The position numbers and the translations under genes were made by a program. A DNA stretch of 64,000 nt from Bacillus sp. 03113 (GTDB taxonomy: Bacteria > Bacillota > Bacilli > Bacillales > Cytobacillaceae), in the NCBI RefSeq assembly GCF_006546985.1, contig NZ_VATK01000010.1:62001-126000 (forward strand). The letters run 5' to 3'. Shown in pieces: positions 55,760 to 64,000 of this stretch. A model generated the notes under the pieces. It had not been told where the DNA came from and did not search any database. It worked only from the letters and a program-made list of their open reading frames with translations. Every line of letters begins with the position of its first letter. Position 1 is the stretch's first letter.

Positions 55760-56116
55760 TTACCCTTTAGGTTTAAACAAGAGAGCACCAATAAAACCAA
55801 ATATAATTGCTGCTGAGATTCCTGAACTTGTTACCTCAAACATCCCTGTTAAAACACCAATTAGACCGTGTTGTTCAGCTTCCTGTAAAGCTCCATGAAC
55901 TAACGAATTTCCAAAGCTCGTAATGGGTACCGTAGCACCAGCACCAGCAAAATCCACTAATGGCTCATACAAACCAACACCATCTAAAATAGCCCCTGCC
56001 ACAACAAAAATGCTTAACGTATGGCCAGGAGTCAGCTTAGCGACATCAAACAACAGCTGGCCGATTACACAAATACCTCCACCTATGACAAAGGCCCAAA
56101 AAAACATGGCGAGCAT
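55760..56116 (-). CDS. spoVAEb: Stage V sporulation protein AEb
   Basis: About 118 residues with four membrane segments. [43 protein letters not shown] is the SpoVAC/SpoVAE signature. The ATG at 56116 follows AAGGAGG. It is a component of the spore inner-membrane channel that moves dipicolinic acid with Ca2+ into the forespore and out during germination. Confidence 0.93.
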   Translation of the reverse strand: MLAMFFWAFVIGGGICVIGQLLFDVAKLTPGHTLSIFVVAGAILDGVGLYEPLVDFAGAGATVPITSFGNSLVHGALQEAEQHGLIGVLTGMFEVTSSGISAAIIFGFIGALLFKPKG

Positions 56117-56185
56117 ATCAATTCCTCCTTCATTATTTGAATAAAAATCCATATCTCATTTGTAAAAGGAAATATATATTTAACA

Positions 56186-57202
56186 TCATTCATTTATTTC
56201 AATGGATACAGCATGAGCAATACACGGAATGCTTTCATTTTGCTGATACGTTAATGGAGATAACAGAGCCCCAGTTGCGACAACAAGAATTCTTCTATAT
56301 GTCCCTTTTTTCATTTCTTTTAGTAAATGACCATATAAAACAGATGCTGAACACCCAGCCCCGCTTCCCCCTGCTTGAACAGGCTGACCTTCCCTATATA
56401 AAAGCAAGCCGCAATCCTGAAATTTGTTTCGATCGATTTTCAATCCGCTTTTTGTTAACATTTCGTATGTGGTGCTTTGACCAATTTTCCCCAAGTCACC
56501 TGTCACAATTAAATCATAATAGGTTGGATCTATTCGAAGATCTCTAAAATGTGCTGTAATCGTATCGGCAGCTGCCGGAGCCATCGCACCTCCCATATTA
56601 AATGGATCTGTTAAACCCATATCAACCACTTTTCCAATGGTTGCTGATGTAGTATAAGGAGTATGATTTTGATTTTGATTCGCCATTAATAGCGCCACCC
56701 CAGCACCCGTTACCGTCCACTGTGCCGTTGGAGGCTTTTGACCCCCATACTCAGTTGGATATCGAAATTGTTTTTCAACAGCGGCATTATGACTCGAAGC
56801 CCCTGTTAGGATATAATTAGCTCCTTGATTATTAATAATGAGGGAAGCCAATGCTAATCCTTCCATTGAAGTTGAACAAGCACCGAAAATACCTAAAGTT
56901 GGAATTTGCAATTGACGAGCAGCCATGCTGGTTGGCGTCATTTGATTAATTAAATCTCCCGCTATAAAAAATTGCACATCTTCTTGCTGAATATTTTTCT
57001 TTTTTAACGCTGCCTGAGCCGCTTCCCGCAATAAAACTTTATGAGCTTTTTCATATGATTCTTCGCCCAGCCACAAATCATCATGAAGCACGTCAAATGC
57101 TTCTGCTAAAAGTCCATTTGCCTCAAAGGGACCACCTGATACGCCAGTAGATGCAATAACAGGACGATTCTCAAACACCCAGGATTGCTTACCCTTTAAC
57201 AT
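56186..57202 (-). CDS. spoVAD: Stage V sporulation protein AD
   Basis: 338 residues, thiolase-like fold (GIFGACSTSMEGLALA; VTGDLGKIGQSTTYEML; GSGAGCSASVLYGHLL). SpoVAD binds dipicolinic acid on the inner membrane of the spore. The start overlaps the spoVAC stop (TGATG) and is coupled to it. Length is normal. Confidence 0.95.
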   Translation of the reverse strand: MLKGKQSWVFENRPVIASTGVSGGPFEANGLLAEAFDVLHDDLWLGEESYEKAHKVLLREAAQAALKKKNIQQEDVQFFIAGDLINQMTPTSMAARQLQIPTLGIFGACSTSMEGLALASLIINNQGANYILTGASSHNAAVEKQFRYPTEYGGQKPPTAQWTVTGAGVALLMANQNQNHTPYTTSATIGKVVDMGLTDPFNMGGAMAPAAADTITAHFRDLRIDPTYYDLIVTGDLGKIGQSTTYEMLTKSGLKIDRNKFQDCGLLLYREGQPVQAGGSGAGCSASVLYGHLLKEMKKGTYRRILVVATGALLSPLTYQQNESIPCIAHAVSIEINE

Positions 57203-57681
57203 CAAATAACCCCCAATTGAATTAAAATCGTCTTAATTAACGCAACCACAAAAGCTGAAAAAACTCCAAATAAAATGACCGCCCCCGCAAGCTTAAACAT
57301 ATTTCCCCCAACACCAAGAACAAATCCCTCTGTCTGATGCTCAATCGCTGCGGAAATAACGGCATTTCCAAAACCTGTGACTGGTACGGCGCTGCCTGCC
57401 CCAGCAAATTGACCAATTCGATCATAAACTCCTATTCCAGTCAAGATCATCGATAGGAAAATCATCGTGGCAACGGTTGGGTTTCCAGCAGTCTGCTCTG
57501 TAAAATCAAAAAAGTAAATATAGAAGTAGGTAATTGCCTGACCAACAACACAAAACAATCCCCCTACAATAAATGCTTTTATACAATTTGCTAAAACAGG
57601 ACGCTTAAACTCATGCTTGTCTTCTAGCTTTTGATACTTCTTTTGCGCCGGTGTCACCTTCATCATTTTTTTATTCGCCAT
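57202..57681 (-). CDS. spoVAC: Stage V sporulation protein AC
   Basis: 159 residues with four membrane segments. The cytosolic N-terminus KKYQKLEDKHEFKRPVLANC and the core TGIGVYDRIGQFAGAGSAVPVTGFGNAV are typical. SpoVAC acts as the mechanosensitive channel of the dipicolinate system. The ATG follows AGGGAG. It lies 12 bases after the lipoprotein gene. Confidence 0.95.
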   Translation of the reverse strand: MANKKMMKVTPAQKKYQKLEDKHEFKRPVLANCIKAFIVGGLFCVVGQAITYFYIYFFDFTEQTAGNPTVATMIFLSMILTGIGVYDRIGQFAGAGSAVPVTGFGNAVISAAIEHQTEGFVLGVGGNMFKLAGAVILFGVFSAFVVALIKTILIQLGVI

Positions 57682-57693
57682 TTTTTTACTCCC

Positions 57694-58161
57694 TTACGTT
57701 AATTCTTTTTTCAATTCAATAATTTCATTTAACCGTTTGTTCGCTTTTTTCTCAGAAAACTTCGGATCATTCATTTTATTAATCAGTTTGACCGTCTCTA
57801 AAAAAATTTTATAATCACTTGAGATAATAAAATCATCCTTCGGATATTGATCCTCTAGTTTTTTATTTATTTTCTTTTCAATCTTCTTCATTTGAAAGCG
57901 ATCCAAATGCTTGACTTTATACGCTACAAGAATCTTTTTTTTCCCTTGGATGACCGCTACATCATAAATTTCATCGAAAGCTTCAATTTCATGTTCAACT
58001 CTTTCAGCCAAGTCTTTTTTATGATCAATCGCTTTCGGTGCGGGATTTGTTGTTTTTAGTAAGGCCAACCTAGTATTATTTTCCTCATTTTTCTGATTAC
58101 AAGCACTTAGACTTATAAAGATCATTATTGAACAAATTGATATTAAGATTTTATTGAGCAT
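57694..58161 (-). CDS. YhcN/YlaJ-family sporulation lipoprotein
   Basis: 155 residues. The signal peptide ends in lipobox LSAC. The mature part carries a YhcN/YlaJ-type domain (DLAERVEHEIEAFDEIYDVAVIQGKKKILVAYKVKH...). It leads the operon in front of spoVAC. A lipoprotein with this domain is a defining member of the spoVA2 operon associated with enhanced spore heat resistance. Confidence 0.8.
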   Translation of the reverse strand: MLNKILISICSIMIFISLSACNQKNEENNTRLALLKTTNPAPKAIDHKKDLAERVEHEIEAFDEIYDVAVIQGKKKILVAYKVKHLDRFQMKKIEKKINKKLEDQYPKDDFIISSDYKIFLETVKLINKMNDPKFSEKKANKRLNEIIELKKELT

Positions 58162-58265
58162 ATTTTTCCCTTCCTAATTAAAATGTTGTCTACCTCATAT
58201 TTTTTCAAGCTTGAGAAAAAATATGAATGCTTTCTCCTAACATCAACATCCAATTATTTCAAATT

Positions 58266-58625
58266 AAGAAAAGCGGAAGTGCCTTGATCATCGACGTACA
58301 AACTGGAGGGGCTTCGACTGAGATAAGACGAACCTTCATCAGGCTGTTCTTTCCCTGATGGTTAGCCTGAGCCGATCAGGTTTCTACGGGCAGTTTTTTA
58401 TCCACTGTACATTTTTTTGAACATATCTTACTGCCCGTTAAATCGTGATAAAGGAAACACGATGAGCGCAAGCGTTTCAATGTTGACTTATCGTAGGGAG
58501 AAGACCTGAAGTTTGCTAGTCGATAGGCGCTGGCCGATTAAGTACGCCACGGCCTTATGTCTTCATCGGCACTAGTACGTCCTGTACGTCGGAGCTAGAC
58601 ACCAGTCGGACTTCCGAAAACTTAC
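58266..58625. repeat. Dispersed repeat, longest copy with nested palindrome
   Basis: AAGAAAAGCGGAAGTGCCTTGATC opens it. The 3' half (GGCGCTGGCCGATTAAGTACGCC... TTCCGAAAACTTA) is nearly the same as the copies at 54486 and 54959. The middle contains ACGGGCAGT (58386-58394) with ACTGCCCGT (58430-58438), the same stem as the palindromic element at 34152. No gene lies in 58162-58662. Confidence 0.8.
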
Positions 58626-58630
58626 TTAAT

Positions 58631-58662
58631 CAAAAAAAAAAGCCGGTTGCCCCGACTTTTTA
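58631..58662 (-). terminator. Terminator after the Lys/Cys microprotein
   Basis: On the minus strand, AAAGTCGG and CCGGCTTT form a stem followed by a long T-run. Confidence 0.8.
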
Positions 58663-58746
58663 TCACTTATCCTTTTTCTTTGAACATCCACAACTTTTTT
58701 TCTTTTTCTTTTTTGATGAGATAAATTGTTTTTTTACACTCTGCAT
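58663..58746 (-). CDS. 27-residue Lys-rich, Cys-containing microprotein
   Basis: MQSVKKQFISS, seven Lys-dominated residues, then CGC and KKKDK. It has a ribosome-binding site (GGTGGGGGAG, 7-9 bases upstream of ATG) and its own terminator directly after the stop, which argues for expression. It lies among spore genes, so a spore protein is plausible. It is not recognised as a family. Confidence 0.5.
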   Translation of the reverse strand: MQSVKKQFISSKKKKKKSCGCSKKKDK

Positions 58747-58861
58747 CTTCTTCTCCCCCACCTTTTTTATCTTTTCCTAAGACATTCTATGTGAAAGCGG
58801 AGAGCTTGTGTAAAAAAATAGCCTATTTAGTTCTATATTCTATTCAGATTTCCATTTATCT

Positions 58862-59218
58862 TTATTCTTTTAGTAAAAGCTGAAGAATCGTTTCAATTAA
58901 AGCAGCCATTCCTGCAACTGATAATACAAGCAAAATAGGGGCTGTAATAGCTGGAAAATATAAATAAACGATACATAAAAGAACGGTTGACCATACTCCT
59001 GTACACCAATAACAGCTTAACAATTCGCCAAAAAAATTTTTTATTAGTCCATCTTTGGGTACATAATAGAGAATAATTTCTCCATTTTGATTCGTTTCTT
59101 CTATTTCATTAAAAAATGGGCTTCTGATAAAGGCTGTAATCTTATCAAATACGATCAGCCTTGTTAATCGAAAGCTTGCAAACGCTAAAATGATAAAGTC
59201 CATCATGTGTATGTTCAA
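58862..59218 (-). CDS. yjcA: Sporulation protein YjcA (DUF1360)
   Basis: 118 residues with three membrane segments and the DUF1360 pattern: DFIILAFASFRLTRLIVFDKIT near the start and LLSCYWCTGVWSTVLLCIVYLYFP. TTG start at 59218 with GGAGAG upstream; an ATG four codons in is possible. It neighbours the cot genes, as in B. subtilis. Confidence 0.88.
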   Translation of the reverse strand: MNIHMMDFIILAFASFRLTRLIVFDKITAFIRSPFFNEIEETNQNGEIILYYVPKDGLIKNFFGELLSCYWCTGVWSTVLLCIVYLYFPAITAPILLVLSVAGMAALIETILQLLLKE

Positions 59219-59357
59219 ATGCTTTCTCTCCTCTCCTACTATTCGAAAAAAACTGCCTAATTTTCATAAACAAGGCGTATGTCTGTAACCCATAAGGGCT
59301 TCTAACAATATCTTATTAGTGTAAATATCACTAAATTACAATAAGGAGGAAAACATA

Positions 59358-59855
59358 ATGGGTTGTGGGAAAAAAGATGATAAATTCGACTCTAAAGGCT
59401 GTGTATGCGATGTAGTTCGAGCTATTAAAGATATACAAGATAATGCCGAAGAAGCTTGTGAATGCCCAACAAATTGTTTCTTAGAACCACTTGGTGCATT
59501 AGTATCACCTGCAAAACAGGCAAAAGCTGACACACGTGTATTTGTTTTGAAAACAGCTGATGGATCTCCATTCCATGCATTTTTTAGAGGAACAGACTGC
59601 GCTTGTGTTTCAATCTTCTTCCGCGTAGAAGATATTTTTGATAATTGCTGTGCGGTTTTACGTGTAATTGAACCACTAAAGAAAGACCATGGAAAAAAAG
59701 AAACACTTGACATCGTAGAGGGTTGCTGCATTGATTTGAAAAAAATTTGTGAATTAGATGCATTCAGAAGTACAAATGATTGTATCACTGTTGATCTCAA
59801 CTGCTTCTGCGCTGTTCAATGTATTGCAGACGTAAACCTTGGTATTTGTGACTAA
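59358..59855 (+). CDS. cotZ: Spore coat protein of the CotZ/CotY (ExsY) family
   Basis: 165 residues, Cys-rich. The N-terminal MGCGKKDDKFDSKGCVCDVVRAI and CECPTNCFLEPLGA, then the C-terminal CFCAVQCIADVNLGICD, are diagnostic. These proteins cross-link the outer coat/crust. Only one copy is present, so it may stand for both cotY and cotZ. AAGGAGG precedes the ATG. A sigma-K promoter is expected but I could not place it. Confidence 0.92.
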   Translation: MGCGKKDDKFDSKGCVCDVVRAIKDIQDNAEEACECPTNCFLEPLGALVSPAKQAKADTRVFVLKTADGSPFHAFFRGTDCACVSIFFRVEDIFDNCCAVLRVIEPLKKDHGKKETLDIVEGCCIDLKKICELDAFRSTNDCITVDLNCFCAVQCIADVNLGICD

Positions 59856-59972
59856 TAAGGTATAATCATTCCTCAAGGGTACTTAAAAAGTGCTTATAAA
59901 CCTCATAATAGCTTCGTCTGCCTTAGAAAATTATTTACCTACAGAAACAAGACCCTTGTTGAATGATTAATG

Positions 59973-60005
59973 TGGACCTAGTCAATTGACTGGTCCTTTC
60001 TATTT
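59973..60005 (+). terminator. Terminator after cotZ
   Basis: GGACCTAGTC-AATT-GACTGGTCC followed by TTTCTATTT. Confidence 0.75.
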
Positions 60006-60120
60006 GTGTAAAACATGGGTATAAAAAAATGAAATGAACTCTCCTATTTTCAAAGAAATCTTATTTTATAGGTGAGTTTTTTTGTTCAAAAATAAGAAAG
60101 TATAGCTTTTTTGAATATAG

Positions 60121-60308
60121 GGGGGTGTCTAGCTCCGACGTACAGGACGTACCAGTGCCGATGAAGATATGCGGCCGTGGCGCTCTTAATCGGCCAGGCG
60201 CCATCGGCTCGAGGTCATAAGCTAAACTGGCAAGAAAGGTAAAGAACACCTTTCCCACCAGTTCGTCTTATGCTTGTCGCCGATAAGCGGGCGCCTTGCG
60301 TTTTTCTG
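60121..60308. repeat. Dispersed repeat, inverted copy
   Basis: Inverse orientation relative to 54486 and 58266: GTGTCTAGCTCCGACGTACAGG...GCGGGCGCCTTGCGTTTTTC. It includes AAGGTAAAGAACACCTTTCC, as in the copies at 9337 and 40803. It fills most of the cotZ-cotO gap. Confidence 0.8.
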
Positions 60309-60310
60309 TA

Positions 60311-60883
60311 TTAGAAGCCTATCATCTTAACTTCTACTAAGGAAGGAATGGATATCTTTTCAGTTTCTTCATTTTGTAATTTTATTTCAATAAACTCTTC
60401 TTCTTTATTCAAAAGAATTCCCTTATAGCTGCCTGTCTCTGTTTGAAAAACACACGCAACAGGTGGCAGCTGTTTTGGAAATTTTATGAGATATTCTAAT
60501 CGTTCCTTTGTATCCATTTCTTTAAAGCTCTTTAGCCTTTTTAAAGAAAATGGTTGATTTTTTGTTGATTGAAATCGTTTTTCATTCTGCTGCTCACGTT
60601 CAAATTGCTGAATCGCTTCATGAACCTCAACGGAAGATAAATCCCCCTTTAACTCTTCAGGCAATTCTGATTTCATCCACCCTCCATTTATACCTTTATA
60701 GCCATTCTTCTTTCTCTCATCAGCCTTTATGTCTTCTTGCCGAAGCTCTTCTAATTGCTTTGCAAGCTTTTCTTTCTCTGCTTTTTCACGTGAATAAACC
60801 TCCTGCATTTTCCAATTAGCTATTTGAAAGCTCGGCTGTTCTATATAAAGAAGTGGTTTCCTTTTTTCCTTGCTATTCATCAT
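60311..60883 (-). CDS. cotO: Spore coat protein CotO
   Basis: 190 residues, charged and coiled-coil-rich in the middle (REKAEKEKLAKQLEELRQEDIKADE). It begins with KRKPLLYIEQPSFQ and has a C-terminal domain RLEYLIKFPKQLPPVACVFQT...YKGILLNKEEEFIEI, as in CotO (YjbX). It assists coat/crust assembly. Position next to fabI and cotZ agrees with B. subtilis. Confidence 0.9.
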   Translation of the reverse strand: MMNSKEKRKPLLYIEQPSFQIANWKMQEVYSREKAEKEKLAKQLEELRQEDIKADERKKNGYKGINGGWMKSELPEELKGDLSSVEVHEAIQQFEREQQNEKRFQSTKNQPFSLKRLKSFKEMDTKERLEYLIKFPKQLPPVACVFQTETGSYKGILLNKEEEFIEIKLQNEETEKISIPSLVEVKMIGF

Positions 60884-60971
60884 TTCTCACACCTCCACAG
60901 AGTAGTTTTTCTTACTATATGTATGCGACAAACACCTATACGTTGCTATAGAATAGAAAAAGTATATACAG

Positions 60972-61013
60972 AAAAAGGGTGAACCTAATCAAAGAGATTA
61001 GGCCACCCTTTTT
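60972..61013. terminator. Bidirectional terminator between fabI and cotO
   Basis: AAAAAGGGTG-AA-CCTAATC pairs with GATTAGG-CCA-CCCTTTTT. Confidence 0.88.
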
Positions 61014-61038
61014 CATAAATTATTAAAACTTGTTTATC

Positions 61039-61809
61039 TTAAGAGATAATGTGGTAACCAGAGTCTACATGAATATTTTCCCCAGTAATACCACGAGATA
61101 AGCTGCTAAATAAGAATAATGCTGTATCACCAACTTCTTCAGGCTCAGTCGTTTTACGTAAAGGTGATTTTTCTTCAATTTCTTTTAGAATAGAGTTAAA
61201 GCCGCTAATTCCTTTTGCAGACAAAGTACGGATTGGTCCGGCAGAAATAGAATTTACACGGATTCCATCTTTTCCAAGATCTTCTGCTAAATAACGTACA
61301 CTTGCTTCAAGAGAAGCCTTTGCTACACCCATCACATTATAGTTTTGAACAACGCGCTCTCCACCAAGATAAGTTAGTGTTACAATGCTTCCGCCTTCAG
61401 TCATCAAGCCTCTTGCTTCCTTGGCCACAGCTGTTAAGGAATATGCGCTAATATTATGCGCTAACAAAAAGCCATCACGTGTCGTATTTAAATACTCTCC
61501 TTGAAGTTCTTCTTTATTTGCAAACGCAATACAATGAGCAACTCCATGAACCACACCTACAGCTTTTTTGATCTCTGCAAAGCATGCTGCGATTTCCTCA
61601 TCATTTGTAACGTCACAGGGCAGTACTAGTGAATCTGCTTCCAAAGTAGCTGCTAAGTCTCGAACTCCTTTTTCCATTCTCTCCCCAGCATATGTAAAAA
61701 TCAAATCCGCCCCTGCATCATGCAGAGAGCGAGCAATTCCCCAAGCAATACTTCTTTTATTCGCAACACCCATAACAACGAATGTTTTTCCCTTTAACGA
61801 AAGAGTCAT
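61039..61809 (-). CDS. fabI: Enoyl-[acyl-carrier-protein] reductase
   Basis: 256 residues, short-chain dehydrogenase fold, reducing trans-2-enoyl-ACP in fatty acid elongation; target of triclosan-type inhibitors. MGVANKRSIAWGIARSL binds the cofactor. The catalytic Tyr and Lys are in YNVMGVAKASLEASVRYLAEDLG, and RTLSAKGISGF is the substrate loop. The ATG follows GGGAGGAAATATTC. Confidence 0.97.
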   Translation of the reverse strand: MTLSLKGKTFVVMGVANKRSIAWGIARSLHDAGADLIFTYAGERMEKGVRDLAATLEADSLVLPCDVTNDEEIAACFAEIKKAVGVVHGVAHCIAFANKEELQGEYLNTTRDGFLLAHNISAYSLTAVAKEARGLMTEGGSIVTLTYLGGERVVQNYNVMGVAKASLEASVRYLAEDLGKDGIRVNSISAGPIRTLSAKGISGFNSILKEIEEKSPLRKTTEPEEVGDTALFLFSSLSRGITGENIHVDSGYHIIS

Positions 61810-61937
61810 GAATATTTCCTCCCATACTTATTACAAGTTATTAGTACCTAGTCCTAATCTTACTACAATCCTTTTAAAAAGAAAAGGACTGAACATCTAG
61901 TTTATATGATCAAAATAGTGATAACCAAGGAGCGAAA

Positions 61938-63797
61938 TCAACATTTTTCACAAAATTCAAGTTCACGCTTTAGATCATCAACATATTCCTTCGTGCCTGT
62001 AACTATAAGTCGATCATTCAATTGCAGTTCTGTATCCCCATGGGGCACAATTGAGTCTTTACCACGGAAAATACGTACAAAGATCACATCTCCTGTAAAA
62101 GGAAATCTTCTAAGCATCATTCCATGAAAATCTTCATTTTCTAACTTTATTTCATAGAGTGCATTTTCTTGGCTCGTTAAAATTTCTACAATGCTGGGTG
62201 ATTCAATTAAAGCTAGGAGCAACGTTTGTGAAGCTCTGAAGTTTGAATAAACCTCTATATTTTGTTTTCGTAAAGCTTCCTCAAATTCTGGAGTCTCCAT
62301 TCTACAAATTACGCGTTCAACATCTTTTTCTTTAAAATAATTTCCTAGAGTGGCATTTATTTCTTGATCACTTGTCGATATAACAACAATATCTGCTTCA
62401 TGTGTTTCCGTTTGTTCTAAAACCCCTTTAGAGAAATTTTCAAGCTCTACAATCTCAAATAAAGATTCGGCAATTTGCTTATCTTCTTTTTCCTGTTTTT
62501 TATGATAAAGGGTTACATCATACAAGGATGATTTTAATTCCTTATATACCTGAAGAGTCATTTGATTTGCCCCAATAATAGATACCCTTATTCTTTTTTC
62601 CGTTGCATCTACCTTTGGGAAAAGCTTTTTAAACACAATTGGTGTGATAATACAAGTTAAGATCGCTACTAAAATAAGGGTTCCACTCATTTCTGGTGTG
62701 ATAACGTTTAACCTTTCTCCAATGGTTGCTGCAGCAATAACTAGAGATAGGGTAGATGTTAATAAGAAGCCTGATGCGATAACTGTTTTTGAATCATACC
62801 ATATTTTTAATAAATAAATCGGTACTAGCTTTGAAAGCAAGAGTCCGATAAGGAGCAATGGAATCAGCATTAGAAGCTTTGGATCACTAAAAAGAGACCA
62901 AATATCCAACTTTACTCCGACCATCACAAAGAATATTGGGATTAAAAAGCCATATCCAAATGAATCGAGCTGGTGAACTAACTTTTGATTTGGAGATAAC
63001 AAAGAAACCAAAACACCTGCTAAAAAGGCACCTAAAATATTTTCAGCCCCAACGGTTTCCGATAAGGCTACTAAAAAAATAATTAAAGCAAAGACAGCTC
63101 TTGTCCCAATTTGAACCGTACCTGCTGACAAATTCTCAATCAGCTTACCACTTTTGAAACGCCTTCCTACAAAGAATAAAATAACTCCAGCTGCAAATAA
63201 GACAAGTAAAAGCCAAGTATTTCCTTCTCCACTCTCATATAAAGAGGCAAAGACAGCTAACAAAATCATCGTGACTAAATCCGCAATGACAGCAATGAGC
63301 AATATAATTTGTCCAATGCCCGTTTTCATTAGATGAGCTTCCTTTAAAGTTGGTACGACGACCCCTAAAGAAATAGTAGATATGATGAGCGTCATTAGAA
63401 AGGCATTTTCAATGAATCCTGCAAATACGAATAAATAAGACAATCCTAGTGAAAAAATAAATATACCTGCAAAAACAACAAACGCAGCAATAAATGTATT
63501 AGGTTCTAGTTTTCCACTAGGAAGCTTTTCTCTTTTCTTACCACCAGAAAAAGCAGAAAAATCGATTTCAAGTCCGCTAAGAAACATTAAAAAAATAAAA
63601 CCAAGGGTTGATAGGATTTCAAGCCAAGAACCTTGATGAACTAGATTAAAGCCGCTTTTTCCTATAATCAACCCCATTATTATTTCAGCAACAACGACCG
63701 GCATAAAGGTCAATTTAAATCGGTGTAGTATAATAGGAGTTAAAAAAGCTATGATGATGACAATGACAAGGGATGTAATTGAAGCATGACCTTCCAT
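61938..63797 (-). CDS. yjbQ: CPA2-family monovalent cation:proton antiporter with TrkA domains (YjbQ-like)
   Basis: 619 residues. Residues 1 to about 385 have 11-13 membrane segments of the Na_H_Exchanger/KefB type (GLIIGKSGFNLV; FLMFLSGLEIDF; GAFLAGVLVSLL). A TrkA_N-like Rossmann domain follows (VSIIGANQMTLQVYKEL) and a TrkA_C domain ends it (NDRLIVTGTKEYVDDLK). It likely exchanges K+ or Na+ for H+. Identification as YjbQ rests on architecture and on its place upstream of fabI. Confidence 0.85.
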   Translation of the reverse strand: MEGHASITSLVIVIIIAFLTPIILHRFKLTFMPVVVAEIIMGLIIGKSGFNLVHQGSWLEILSTLGFIFLMFLSGLEIDFSAFSGGKKREKLPSGKLEPNTFIAAFVVFAGIFIFSLGLSYLFVFAGFIENAFLMTLIISTISLGVVVPTLKEAHLMKTGIGQIILLIAVIADLVTMILLAVFASLYESGEGNTWLLLVLFAAGVILFFVGRRFKSGKLIENLSAGTVQIGTRAVFALIIFLVALSETVGAENILGAFLAGVLVSLLSPNQKLVHQLDSFGYGFLIPIFFVMVGVKLDIWSLFSDPKLLMLIPLLLIGLLLSKLVPIYLLKIWYDSKTVIASGFLLTSTLSLVIAAATIGERLNVITPEMSGTLILVAILTCIITPIVFKKLFPKVDATEKRIRVSIIGANQMTLQVYKELKSSLYDVTLYHKKQEKEDKQIAESLFEIVELENFSKGVLEQTETHEADIVVISTSDQEINATLGNYFKEKDVERVICRMETPEFEEALRKQNIEVYSNFRASQTLLLALIESPSIVEILTSQENALYEIKLENEDFHGMMLRRFPFTGDVIFVRIFRGKDSIVPHGDTELQLNDRLIVTGTKEYVDDLKRELEFCEKC

Positions 63798-63829
63798 CTT
63801 TCATCCTCCTTTTCATTCATTTTTTTGTT

Positions 63830-64000
63830 AGGCTGTTTTCTAAATTTTTTTGCTTTTGACATAAAAAACATTGGGAGAAACGTTTCGAAGCAGCCTGCAT
63901 ACACGTAGACTCCTGTGGGAATGCGAGAAAGGCGAGACCCCGCAGGAGCGTATGCGACGAGTAGGCTTGACGCTCGCCCACGGAAAGCGAAGTGTATGCA
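63830..64000. repeat. MITE-like element, copy 3 (cut by the window end)
   Basis: It begins AGGCTGTTTTC and is the reverse complement of the copies at 183 and 39836 through GAAGTGTATGCA, where the window stops. It lies just upstream of the antiporter gene. Confidence 0.85.

Overview
The window comes from a low-GC, endospore-forming member of the Bacillaceae. The evidence is spore genes (cotZ/cotY, cotO, spoVIF, yjcA, spoVAC-spoVAD-spoVAEb, a YjcZ-type microprotein), the Bacillus-type cysL/cysJI and thiXYZ-tenA loci, fosB, yutG, and gene order from about 47.8 to 63.8 kb that follows the B. subtilis yjb-yjc region. No species can be named. No transposase, phage or plasmid gene is visible, but several families of short non-coding repeats are scattered through the intergenic regions.

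Layout. 0-5 kb: a short inverted-repeat element, a HAD phosphatase behind a radical SAM/SPASM protein, two small Bacillus proteins, and the regulator cysL. 5-9.5 kb: cysJI (sulfite reductase), a strong terminator, an ATCGAT repeat array and a GNAT gene. 9.5-15.3 kb: one leftward thiamin operon (thiM-thiD-thiE-tenA-thiZ-thiX-thiY) behind a TPP riboswitch whose antiterminator pairing can be read directly. 15.4-17.4 kb: a YcdB-like protein and fosB. 17.5-23.6 kb: a heterocycloanthracin/sonorensin-type thiazole/oxazole-modified peptide cluster: Cys-rich precursor, possible small extra ORF, ThiF-like maturation protein, fused E1-like/YcaO cyclodehydratase, SagB-type dehydrogenase.

24-29.6 kb: an MpsC-type gene, then an apparently self-contained oxygenase locus. 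It holds two different stand-alone Rieske non-heme iron oxygenases, a thioredoxin-reductase-like ferredoxin reductase, a [4Fe-4S] ferredoxin and an AzgA-type purine permease. I read it as a candidate uptake and oxidative N-dealkylation system for a methylated purine; the substrate is inference. 29.8-32.6 kb: assimilatory nitrite reductase (nirB, nirD) with FNR/CRP-like palindromes upstream. 32.9-40.6 kb: a methyltransferase, Ohr, a DbpA/YxiN helicase, a nested inverted-repeat element, a probable unannotated small RNA with its own promoter and terminator, a LysR regulator, a PTS EIIC-like protein with an unusual soluble N-terminal domain, and a HesB-like protein. 41-44.2 kb: an Rrf2 regulator and a BlaI/M56 pair, with three copies of one palindrome that probably tie doxX, blaI-M56 and a DUF3105 gene into a single regulon. 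44.5-47.5 kb: a PH-domain protein, tRNA-Val beside a decayed tRNA, an EamA transporter and an HPr paralogue lacking Arg17.

47.8-63.8 kb: yutG, yjcH-yjcG-yjcF, a DUF421 protein, the yjcD helicase and spoVIF. A YhcN-lipoprotein/spoVAC/spoVAD/spoVAEb/DUF421 operon follows, resembling the mobile spoVA2 operon linked to highly heat-resistant spores. It sits between spoVIF and yjcA and is flanked by copies of one repeat family. Then come yjcA, cotZ/Y, cotO, fabI and a CPA2 antiporter. The window ends inside a third copy of the element that begins it.
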